This document shows, in pieces, positions 17,915 through 26,535 of a DNA stretch of 64,000 nucleotides (position 1 is its first letter; each line of letters starts with the position of its first letter). The stretch is from Roseiarcus sp963836695 (GTDB taxonomy: Bacteria; Pseudomonadota; Alphaproteobacteria; Rhizobiales; Beijerinckiaceae): assembly GCA_963836695.1 (NCBI GenBank), contig CAWIKX010000009.1:429351-493350 (forward strand), written 5' to 3'. A program made the translations under genes and the position numbers. The notes under the pieces were generated by a model. The model did no database searches and was not told the DNA's origin. It was given only the letters and a program-made list of their open reading frames with translations.

Positions 17915-20900
17915 GTGGCGACGATTGCGGACTTCCTGAAGTCGATTGGCATGGCCGAATACGCAGCCGGCTTATCTGACGGCGGCATGGATGTTACCGC
18001 CCTCCGCAGCCTCACGGAGGCGCGATCTCGAAAAGCTAGGCGTCGCGCCACACGATCGCAACGCGCTGCTGCGCGCGCTCGCCGGGTTTCACCCTGATCC
18101 GGAGCCGGCGGCGTCTCAGAACAAGCGTCCCGCCCGCGACGTCGAGCGGCGGCATCTCACAATCCTCTTCTGCGACCTCGTGGGGTCGACGGAGATTTCC
18201 ACCCGGATCGACCCTGAAGAACTCCATGAAATCATGGCCCCGTACAAGACGTGTTGCGGAGAGGTGATCAAAAGCTGGAAGGGATTTGTCGCGAGGTATC
18301 TGGGCGACGGCGTACTTGCCTATTTCGGCTACCCGCATGCGAGCGAAGACGCGGCGGAGCGCGCTGTCCACGCCGCCCTGGAGCTGGTCGAGCGCATCCC
18401 GAAGCTCAGTGACGACAAGCGCGACCCATTGCGCGCCAGAGTCGGCATCGCAAGCGGTCTTGTGATGATCGGCGACCTGGTCGGCGCCGGTGCTGCACAT
18501 GAGCATGACGTGGTCGGCGAAACACCCAATCTCGCGGCGCGGCTCCAGGCCAGCGCTGAACCCAACTCCGTCATCATCAGCGGCGAGACGCGTCTTCTCG
18601 TCGGCGAACTCTTCGAGTGCGTGCCCGTCGAGGCGCAGCCTCTAAAGGGCTTCGCGATGCCGATGGAATCCTGGCGGGTCGTCAAACGGAGCGAAATCGT
18701 CAACCGCTTTCGGGCGCTCCGCTCAGCGGACACGCTGCTCGTCGGTCGGGAGCAGGAGACCGATCTCATGGCAGAGGGATGGGAGAGCGCCAGAGCGGGA
18801 AGCGGCCGCGTCTTCTTGATCTCGGGCGAGGCCGGCATCGGCAAGTCGCGGCTGGTCGAAGCGCTGCTGAGCCGCCTCGAAAATGAGCAGCATGTCCGGC
18901 TACGTTACTTTTGCGCGCCGAACCGCCAGGACAGCCCGCTCTATCCGGTTATCGCGCAGCTCGAAAGAACCGCCGGAACTCCTTCGTGAAGATACGGCGG
19001 GTCAAAAGCTGGACAAGCTGGAGGCGATGCTGGGCCGCGCGACCGCGGATCTCGCCGAGGCCGCGCCGCTCATCGCCGAGTTGCTTTCGATTCCAACTGA
19101 GGGACGTTATCCGCCGCTGGAGCTCACCCCGCAAAAGCGGCGCGAAAAGACGCTGCAGGCGTTGGTGGCGCAGTTTGAAGGACTGGCGCGTCAGCCGATC
19201 CTCCTGGTATTCGAGGACATTCACTGGATTGATGCGACATCGCTCGAGCTTCTGAGCCTAGCGGTCGACCGCGCGCCCGAACTTCCGCTCCTTCTCGTGG
19301 TGACGTTCCGCCCCGAGTTCACGGCGCCGTGGCTCGGTCGACCCCATGTGACCCAGATCAACCTTGATCGCTTGCCAAGGGAACAAAGCGCCGAACTGAT
19401 CGCTAATCTTACGCGCGACAAGGCACTCCCAGGGGCGACTGTCGACCAGATCATCGCACGGACCGATGGCATTCCGCTGTTCATCGAGGAGCTGACCAAG
19501 GTTCTGGTCGAGCGGGCGGGCTCAGGTCCCGCCGGGCGCGAGATACCGGCGACATTGCGAGACATGTTGACAGCCCGGCTCGATCGTATGGGTGAAGCTA
19601 AGGAGGTCGCGCAGATCGCGTCTGTCATTGGGAGCGAATTTTCGGCACGGCTGCTCAGCGATGTTGCGCCGATCGGTGATGAGCGACTGGGCGCGGAGTT
19701 GAAGAAGCTTGTCGATGCGGAGCTGCTGTTCGAGCAGGGAGATTCAGCCTCGATAAGCTACCGATTCAAGCACGCGCTGATTCAGGATGCGGCGTACCAG
19801 TCATTGGTTCGGAGCCGAAGGCAACATTACCACCGCAAGATCGCCGATACGCTGAGGGAGCTATACTCGGACGTCGCAGAGACCCAGCCCGAGATCCTCG
19901 CACACCACTACGCCAGCGCGGATCTTCGAGAAGTCGCAATCCCTTATCTCAAGGCGGCAGCCGAGAAGTCGATGCGGCGGTCGGCGAACCCGGAAGCGAT
20001 CGCCCACCTCACCAAGGCGCAGGAACTGCTCAACACCTTGCCGGAGGGGCCCGACCGCCTCCAACAAGAGCTTGCGCTCCAGCTTGCGATTGGCACACCT
20101 CTCATCGCGACCAAAGGATTCGCTTCTCCAGAGGTGGGAACGGTGTATGCGCGAGCTCGCGAAATCTGTACGCTAGCAGGCGAGGCGCCACAGCTTTTTC
20201 CTGTTCGGTGGGGACTGTGGGTCTTCTATACCGCGCGGGCCGAGCACAGGACGGCCCAGCAGCTCGCCGAGCAATGCCGGGACATGGGCCACGCCGCTGA
20301 GGATCCGGATCTTCTGATGCTGGCCCACCACGCTGCAGGGGTCACCTTGTCGGCGCTCGGACAGCATGCCGATGCGTTGCGAGAGCTCGAGAAGGCCATC
20401 GCCATCCACAATCCCGAGCGGCATGCCTCGACGGCATTCGCCTACGGTCAGGATTCCGGCGTCGTTTGTCGCTCTCAGGCGGCGTTTTCCCTGTGGTTTC
20501 TTGGGTATCCGGATCAAGCCAGCCGGTTGAACGAAGAGGCCGTGGCGCTGGCCGAACGGCTCAACCACCCGTACAGTCTGGCAGCCGCCCTCGATTTTTC
20601 CGCTTGGGTCGACCAGTTACGCGGCGACAGCGAGGCTGCTCGGATGCACGCGGAAAAAGCCATTGCGATCTCTACGAAGCATGACTTCGTGTTCTGGCTG
20701 CTGACGGGAATGATCCTGCATGGCTGGGCGTTGACCAATGTAAATGAGGCTCACGAGGGCATATCCCAGATGCGCCAGGCGCTCGCAGGCTACGAACAGA
20801 CCGGAGCCGGAATCCTGCGACCCTACTATCTGGCGTTGCTGGCGGATGTATTCGGAGCCCGGGGAGAGAAAGCGGAAGCGTTTCGACTGTTGGACGAGGC

Positions 20901-21231
20901 AGAAGTCGCAGTCCGAGCCAGTGGCGAATGCTGGTGGGAAGCGGAGCTTTATCGGGTCAAGGGGGAATTGACGCTACAGTCTCCGGCTGAAGGCTCGCAG
21001 TTCGACAGAGAAAAAATTGCTGAAACTTACTTCGACCGGGCCTTTCAGGTGGCGTCGGGTCAGGCGGCTAAGTCACTTGAATTGCGTGCGGCGACAAGCC
21101 GAGCGCGGCTTTGGATTAAACAGGGCAGGACTATCGAAGCGAAGCGGATGCTCGGTGGAACGTACGGCTGGTTCACCGAGGGATTCAATCGGCCAGACCT
21201 ACGAGACGCCAGGACGCTGCTCGAAGCCTAA
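17915..21231 (+). pseudogene. SAM-domain / adenylate cyclase / AAA ATPase / TPR signalling protein, two frameshifts
   Basis: Order of parts: N-terminal sterile-alpha-motif domain (IADFLKSIGMAEYAAGL), then a class III cyclase domain (LTILFCDLVGSTEIS, ARYLGDGVLAYFGYP, HDVVGETPNLAARLQ) with the metal-binding Asp visible. A STAND-like ATPase follows with Walker A SGEAGIGKSRLVEAL and Walker B ILLVFEDIHWID, then about 550 residues of TPR-type helices. Frame breaks lie near 18018 (the SAM domain should run on into DLEKLGVAPHDRNALLRAL) and near 18975 (LERTAG into LLREDTAGQKLDKLEAML). Each is cured by removing one base. The joined protein is about 1100 residues, normal for this architecture. GTG 17915 has ACGGAGGG just ahead. 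It would make cAMP or cGMP in response to a ligand or partner read by the ATPase/TPR part. Confidence 0.85.
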
Positions 21232-21281
21232 CAGCGCGCTGGCTGTCACGCATCCACCGTGGTTCACTTTCGGTTCGCGAG

Positions 21282-21311
21282 CTCGCCGGCTATCGCTTGC
21301 GCTCGGCCTGA
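21282..21311 (+). pseudogene. Tail of a lost PEP-CTERM gene copy
   Basis: The frame at 21282 encodes LAGYRLRSA and a stop, almost the same as the end of the intact PEP-CTERM protein (LAGYRLRSDAN) and followed by the same ATCGGGCG as the second copy. No body of the gene precedes it. This is the 3' end of a deleted unit and shows that the array once had at least one more copy. Confidence 0.5.
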
Positions 21312-21340
21312 TCGGGCGGCGGCCCCAAGCTGACGGCGAT

Positions 21341-21397
21341 CACGAAATCGTGTGGGCTCGCACGGGAAAGATGAACACCATCACGGAGGCGCGATAA
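21341..21397 (+). promoter_or_regulatory. Conserved leader 1 with mini-ORF MNTITEAR
   Basis: A block shared with the leaders of the next two genes: palindrome CACGAAATCGTG (21341-21352), then an eight-codon ORF (21371-21397) encoding MNTITEAR. It ends 92 bases before the first PEP-CTERM start. No known riboswitch consensus was recognised. Confidence 0.5.
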
Positions 21398-21489
21398 GGT
21401 CGCGTGCGCGGCGCGGGTTGGGCGTTCGCTGTGGCGCAGGGCTGGCGGACGGCGAGAACTCAGCGCCGTCGTTCAAAGGGGGGTGTCTC

Positions 21490-22536
21490 ATGGCGTACTG
21501 GAAGTCGTTCGGACTAGCGCTCGCCGCGCTCTGTTTGCTGGGAGCTGGCGCCGGTTCGGCGCAGGCCGAGTGCAACCCATGCGCGACCGAGTGGAGTGAT
21601 GGCAACGTCATCAACTTGGGAGCCCTGCCGGGCGCTACCGAGAGTACGGCATTCGCCATCAACGACGCAGGACAGGCAGTAGGAGAAAGCGGCAATAGCG
21701 CCGTCGAGTGGAGCGGTGGCAGCATCGTCGATCTAGCGCCCTTCACACGAAGCGTTGCCAATGGCATCAACCACGCTGGGCAGGTAGTTGGAGACATCGA
21801 GGTCGGTGGCCTCGGGACTGCCGCCGAGTGGAGCGGCGGCAGCGTCGTCTATCTGCCCAATCTGCCGGGCGCCACAGAAAGCACTGCCTTGAGCATCAAC
21901 AACGCGGGTCAGGTGGTGGGTATTAGCCGTATCGGCATCAACGCCTTTTACGCCACCGAGTGGAGTGGCGACGGTGTTATCAACCTGGGAGGCCTGCCGA
22001 ACTTATATCCTAACAGTGCCAACAGCATCAATGACGCCGGACAGGTGGTGGGAGCTCTCACCCTCAGCGGTGGCCATCAAATTAATGCGACCGAATGGAG
22101 TGGTGGCAGCGGCATCACCCTGGGATCAGGAATTGCCAACAGCATCAACGACGCCGGGCAGGCAGTGGGACAAGATGGTTTCGACGCCATTGAGTGGACC
22201 AGCGGCAGCACCATCAACCTAGGCGGCTTGGCGGGTTCTGATTCTAGCGAGGCCTTTGGCATCAACGACGGCGGCCTGGTGGTAGGGTACAGCATTGGAA
22301 TCAGCTTCGAGGACGCCACCGAATGGAGCGACAGCGATGGCCTCCGCATCATCGACCTTGGAGGCCTACCTGGGTATGCGTTCAGCCAAGCCAGGGATGT
22401 CAACGACGCCGGGCAGGTTGTGGGATCGGGCGGCCCGGTGCACAGTGTGCCCGAACCCTCCACCTGGGCGATGCTGCTCATCGGCTTCGCCGGCTTGGGG
22501 CTCGCCGGCTATCGCTTGCGCTCGGACGCCAACTAA
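21490..22536 (+). CDS. HAF-repeat PEP-CTERM secreted protein, copy 1 (intact)
   Basis: A 348-residue exported protein. The start is the ATG at 21490 (MAYWKSFGLALAALCLLGAG), chosen because the signal peptide (cut after SAQA, about residue 26) begins there; the frame is open further upstream. The body is made of about eight repeats of 38-45 residues with the pattern EWSGGSxxNLGGLPG ... INNAGQVVG, the HAF extracellular-repeat family, likely a beta-propeller-like fold. The C-terminus is a full PEP-CTERM sorting signal: VPEPSTWAMLLIGFAGLGL, then GYRLRSDAN. An exosortase, not in this window, should cleave it. It is the best preserved member of a three-gene tandem array. Confidence 0.88.
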   Translation: MAYWKSFGLALAALCLLGAGAGSAQAECNPCATEWSDGNVINLGALPGATESTAFAINDAGQAVGESGNSAVEWSGGSIVDLAPFTRSVANGINHAGQVVGDIEVGGLGTAAEWSGGSVVYLPNLPGATESTALSINNAGQVVGISRIGINAFYATEWSGDGVINLGGLPNLYPNSANSINDAGQVVGALTLSGGHQINATEWSGGSGITLGSGIANSINDAGQAVGQDGFDAIEWTSGSTINLGGLAGSDSSEAFGINDGGLVVGYSIGISFEDATEWSDSDGLRIIDLGGLPGYAFSQARDVNDAGQVVGSGGPVHSVPEPSTWAMLLIGFAGLGLAGYRLRSDAN

Positions 22537-22586
22537 AGCCGGCGGCGCCAATTCGCGAAATCGTGCGGGCGGTTTCGCGTGCAAAC

Positions 22587-22613
22587 ATGAAAACCATCGA
22601 AGAGGCGCGATAA
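22587..22613 (+). promoter_or_regulatory. Conserved leader 2 with mini-ORF MKTIEEAR
   Basis: Second copy of the leader. The eight-codon ORF reads MKTIEEAR and is preceded by CGCGAAATCGTGCGGGC, a diverged form of the palindrome. It ends 98 bases before the start of the second PEP-CTERM gene. Confidence 0.5.
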
Positions 22614-22711
22614 GCTCAGGATTGCGCTAGCGCGCGGGCTGTTCGGCCGCTCCGTCTAGACGCACCGTCGTCGCCGGCGCGAACTCAAGCCCATGCTCAT
22701 CAGGGGGACGC

Positions 22712-23786
22712 ATGTCGTACTGGAAGTCATTTTCACTCGCCATTTTCGCTGCGCTCTGTCTTTTGGGTGAGAGCGCCGGCGCGGCGCAGGCTCCCAATCC
22801 GCCCAACACGCGACCGAGTGGAGCGGCGGCGGATTCGTCAACCTGGGAGGCTTGCCGGGCGCCACATATAGCATTGCCAACGGCGTCAACGATTTCGGGC
22901 AGGCGGTAGGGTCGAGCGCGGGCGCCGACTTTGAGGACGCCGTCGAGTGGCGCGACGGCCGGATTATCAATCTGGGCGGCCTCCCAGGCTTCGTCGATAG
23001 CTTTGCCAGCAGCATCAACAACGCGGGGCAGATGGTAGGGGTCAGCTATCCCGCTAACGGTCTTTCTCAAGCAACGGAATGGAGCGGCGGCGGCATCATC
23101 GACCTCGGAGGCTTGCCGGGATCCGTCTTTAACGCCGCCACCGACATCAACGATTCCGGGCAGGTTGTGGGAAGAAGTTTTGTCGGCGCGACGCAATATG
23201 CCGTCGAGTGGAGCGGCGGCAATGCCATCAATCTGGGCGGCCTGCCGGGGGCCGTGTCCAGCGTCGCCGACGGCATCAACCATTCGGGACAGATCGTGGG
23301 ATCGAGCGTTGTCGGCGCGACCGAGTACGCCGTTGAGTGGAGCGGCGGCAATCTCATCACACTAGAAGACCTGCCCGGCGCCACCGGCAGCGTCGCCGCC
23401 AGCATCAACAATGCTGGGGTGGCGGTGGGAGAGAGCGGCGGTCACGCAGCGGAGTGGAGCGGAGGCCGCGTTATCGACTTGGGAGGTCTGCAGGACTCCA
23501 GCTTTAGCGAAGCCGTGAGCATCAACGATTCCGGACAGGTAGTCGGATTCAGCGTTGTCGACAGCGTCACTTACGCCACCGAATGGAGCGGCGGGACCGT
23601 CATCAATCTAGGGGGCCTGCCCGGCTTTACGCTTAGCGCCGCCAACGACATCAACGACGCTGGGCAGATCGCGGGAGAGAGCAGCGGGTTCCCGCCCAGC
23701 GTCCCCGAGCCCTCGACCTGGGCGATGATGCTCTCCTCGGCTTCGCCGGCTTGGGACTTGTCGGCTATCGCTTGCGCGCGACTTGA
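22712..23786 (+). pseudogene. HAF-repeat PEP-CTERM protein, copy 2, two frameshifts
   Basis: Paralogue of the gene upstream. The signal peptide MSYWKSFSLAIFAALCLLGE is in one frame and the HAF repeats (ATEWSGGGIIDLGGLPG and similar) are in the next; the break is near 22806, just after the signal peptide. A second break near 23735 is a surplus TC in ATGATGCTCTCCTCGG. With it the reading frame misses the sorting helix; without it the end is WAMMLLGFAGLGLVGYRLRA and a stop at 23784-23786. As printed, translation runs on to 23877, through the next leader. The copy may be inactive, or secreted without anchor; errors in a repetitive region are also possible. Confidence 0.75.
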
Positions 23787-23817
23787 TCGGGCGAGAGCCA
23801 AAGCCGGCGGCGGCGAT

Positions 23818-23877
23818 CACGAAATCGTGTGGGCGATCGCGCCGGGAAACATGAAAACCATCACGGAGGCGCGATAA
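23818..23877 (+). promoter_or_regulatory. Conserved leader 3 with mini-ORF MKTITEAR
   Basis: Third copy: CACGAAATCGTG at 23818-23829 and the eight-codon ORF MKTITEAR at 23851-23877. It ends 100 bases before the third PEP-CTERM start. It is nearly identical to leader 1 over about 60 bases, including AAGGTCG after the stop. Confidence 0.5.
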
Positions 23878-23977
23878 GGTCGGGCGGCGCGAGCGTGGCG
23901 GCGGATTGGGCGTTCGCTGCGGTCGAGGGCTGGTGGAGGGCGCGAGTTTCAGCGCCATCGTTCAAGGGGGACGTCTC

Positions 23978-25049
23978 ATGGTGTACTGGAAGTCGTTTGG
24001 GCTCGGCATTTTCGCCGCAGTCTATGGGCTGGGCGGAACGGCGAGTTCGGCATACGCTCAATGCGACCCAGGTCTAGTCTGCGCCACGGAGTGGAACGGC
24101 GGGAGCGTCATCAATTTGGGGGGCCTGCCTGGGAATGTGGCAAGCTACGCCTTTGTGATCAACAACGGCGGGCAGGTGGTGGGAGAAGTTTAGTCGGTGG
24201 CGCTGCTTACGCCACCGAATGGAGCGGGGGCAACGCCATCAACCTGGGCGGCCTGCCGGGCTACACGGAAAGCGGGGCCAACAGCATCAGCAACGTCGGG
24301 CAGATTGTGGGAGCCAGCGTAGTCGGGGGTGTCGGTATCGCCACGGAGTGGAGCGGCGGCAGCGTCATCAACCTAGGTGGTCTGCCGGGCTACACGGAAA
24401 GCAGCGCCTCTGGCGTGAACGACGTCGGGCAGATTGTGGGATACAGCGTGGTCGGGGGAGTCGCATACGCCACCGAGTGGAGCGGCAGCAGCGTCATTGA
24501 TCTCGAAGGGTTGCCGGGCTCCACGAAGAACGTCGCCCTCGGCGTCAACAATTCCGGGCAGGTGGTTGGGGTCAGCGTTGTTGGCGGCTACAATACGCCA
24601 TCGAGTGGACCGGAGAAGGTACCGTAAACCTGGGCGGTTTGGCAGGCTTTACGGATAGTGTTGCCAGCAGCATCAACGACGCCGGCCAGGCGGTGGGATG
24701 GGCTTTTGAAGACGGTGCAGTCGAGTGGAGTGCGGGTAGCGTGATTAGCTTGGGAAGCCTGCCAAACTCCATTGGCACGGCAGTGAGCATCAACAACTCG
24801 GGCTGGGTCGTGGGATACAGCTCTGGCTTGAACTTTTACGCCACCGAGTGGAATGGCGGCAGCATCGTCGATCTGGGAACTCTTCCGGGGTTTGCGGGTA
24901 GCTTCGCCAATGGCGTCAACGGTACCGGGCAGGTGGTGGGATGGAGTTTTGGCGTTGGGCCGCCCGTCCCAGAACCCTCGACATGGACAATGATGCTTCT
25001 CGGCTTCGCCAGCTTGGGGCTGGCCGCCTATCGCTTGCGCACGACCTGA
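23978..25049 (+). pseudogene. HAF-repeat PEP-CTERM protein, copy 3, two frameshifts
   Basis: Starts at ATG 23978 (MVYWKSFGLGIFAAVYGLGG, signal peptide ending near SAYA), with AAGGGGG a few bases before. HAF repeats follow in three frames. The first break is near 24186 (GGQVVG into RSLVGGAAYATEWSGG), the second near 24592 (VVGGYN into YAIEWTGEGTVNLGG); each lacks one base. The C-terminus is a proper PEP-CTERM signal, VPEPSTWTMMLLGFASLGLA followed by AYRLRTT. Joined length is about 357 residues. As printed, the first frame stops after about 71 residues, so the protein could not be exported and sorted intact. Confidence 0.75.
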
Positions 25050-25314
25050 TCGGGCGTCAGGCGCGCTTCCACTCAAGCACTCGAAGTCCGCCCCGCTCGC
25101 ATCGGCTTCATTGCCAGCCAAACCGCGCTCGACAATCATGGCGCGTCGGTCGGCCGCGAGGCGCACCTGCCTGCCCTGACATGCGCATAAGCTGTTAAAG
25201 TCGCGATCATCCGCCCGATCCACAATGGCGACCTCAACGTCGTCGCAAATCGGGCAAAGCGTCCCGGCGCCAGGGCATTCGGCCAAGGCCGCACGCATAG
25301 AGGAGACAGGGTCA

Positions 25315-26295
25315 TTGCGGCTCGGGTTCAGCCTTCTTGAACGTGTCGGCCTCGGCGTCCTGATCGCGCTCGCCTGCGCAAACCCGTCTCCTGGGGCGGG
25401 AGAGCCGAGCGTTCCGGCCTGGCTCGAGGCCCACGTTGGTGAAGGCGAGGGTCAGATCGCCCCGGTCGTGCTCATGAGAGCGCGCGCGCTCTACCACCGC
25501 GAGGGCGTCCACAATCCCTGCTACTTCGCGTTCGACGCGACGCGTCCTCACGACCTCGGCGGCGGCGGGTTGGGGCGGCGGTTCTACATCATCTGTGAAG
25601 CCCAGCAGTCGTTTCGCGCGATCTCCGCCGGCCATGGCGGCGGGCGGGACCTGGACGGAGTCGCGGATTTCGCCAACGGCCGGCGGTGCGTGAAGAACTT
25701 CGGCAACGCGATGGATTCCGATCTGACGGCGGGCGGCGCCTATGTGACGGGTGAGACCACCGCGTCCTTCAAGGGCTATTATCGCGCCGCGAGCGGAGGA
25801 GACGCGACGTTCACGCGCGCGTTTCTGAAGTTCGATGGCGAAGGCGAGGCCGCGAACGCGAGAGAGCGCGCGATCGGCGGACATCCGGCGGTCCTGCTTA
25901 GGGGAGTTTGCCGCCGAAGAGATCCGAGCAGTCCTCACGCCGACCCGGACGGCTACGTTCCTTTCGGCAAGCTTGTGAATTACGCGGCCGGGCGCAGTGA
26001 CGGCTGCACAAGCTGGTCGGCCTCGGACGCCGAGGCCATCATGGCGATGGTGAGGAACGATCGGACGACGCTCTACATCTATCCGGAGTCCCGCGACATC
26101 GAGGCGATCGCGCGGGCGGTTGAGGGTGGCCCGTCGCCGGCGCGCGCCGGGCTCTATTGGAACGCCGCGTGCCTGAAAGACATCGGCGCGCCGAGATTCT
26201 GGCCGAAGGAGAGGCTCGAACCGCTCATTGCCCGCTATCGGGCGGAGCATCCCGCTCCGCCGCCTCAAGCCCCGCCGATTTGCAGGGAGCCATAA
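25315..26295 (+). CDS. L,D-transpeptidase-like secreted protein (murein LDT catalytic domain family)
   Basis: About 326 residues from TTG 25315, chosen because GAGGAG lies about ten bases ahead and a hydrophobic export segment (RVGLGVLIALACANP) then sits at the N-terminus; the frame is open further upstream. The catalytic Cys is in GRSDGCTSWSASDAE near residue 230, the signature of the murein L,D-transpeptidase catalytic-domain family, and VPFGKLVNYA lies just before it. It probably acts on peptidoglycan in the periplasm. The C-terminus is Pro-rich. The exact reaction, crosslink formation or hydrolysis, cannot be read from the sequence. Confidence 0.7.
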   Translation: MRLGFSLLERVGLGVLIALACANPSPGAGEPSVPAWLEAHVGEGEGQIAPVVLMRARALYHREGVHNPCYFAFDATRPHDLGGGGLGRRFYIICEAQQSFRAISAGHGGGRDLDGVADFANGRRCVKNFGNAMDSDLTAGGAYVTGETTASFKGYYRAASGGDATFTRAFLKFDGEGEAANARERAIGGHPAVLLRGVCRRRDPSSPHADPDGYVPFGKLVNYAAGRSDGCTSWSASDAEAIMAMVRNDRTTLYIYPESRDIEAIARAVEGGPSPARAGLYWNAACLKDIGAPRFWPKERLEPLIARYRAEHPAPPPQAPPICREP

Positions 26296-26300
26296 GCGTC

Positions 26301-26520
26301 ATGAGCACGGAATTGATACGGCGTGTGAATCCCCTTGAGCTCGGCCCGTCGTCCTGATCCTGCGCATCTTCGACGTCGCCAAGGCGGGCGAGTTCTATCA
26401 GGGGTTTCTCGGCTTCAAGGTGGATTGGGATCACCGGTTCGACGACAATCAAGCGCGTCGACGTGCCATAGCCGCCGCTCGGCGTGACACGCGGAGCCTC
26501 ACCCTTCGGCCGCAACTTTG
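26301..26520 (+). pseudogene. VOC/glyoxalase-family gene remnant
   Basis: The frame at about 26348-26455 encodes VVLILRIFDVAKAGEFYQGF, then LGFKVDWDHRFDDN, the N-terminal strand-helix of a glyoxalase/bleomycin-resistance-like protein. The ATG at 26301 is in a different frame, so the start is already broken. After FDDN the middle of the domain is missing. A stretch near 26485-26515 (VTRGASPFGRNF) resembles the family's usual C-terminal DPFGNRLRF. It looks like an internally deleted, frameshifted relic overlapping the end of the porin gene. Confidence 0.5.
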
Positions 26521-26535
26521 CTCTCCCGCGCGCCT

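Noticed and set aside
18004..18020. TCACGGAGGCGCGAT in the cyclase gene as a fourth leader copy
   Set aside because: It matches the leader over 15 bases, but lies inside the SAM domain coding region with no palindrome or mini-ORF; treated as chance or a contributor to the frame error there.
21341..21397. Known riboswitch (for example cyclic-di-GMP or SAM-II) in the PEP-CTERM leader
   Set aside because: The conserved bases do not fit the consensus sequences I know; kept instead as an unidentified leader element.
24588..25298. 236-codon minus-strand frame with a CPIC-like start
   Set aside because: Most of it is antisense to the third HAF-repeat gene; the first 70 residues have a few Cys but no conserved domain that I recognise.
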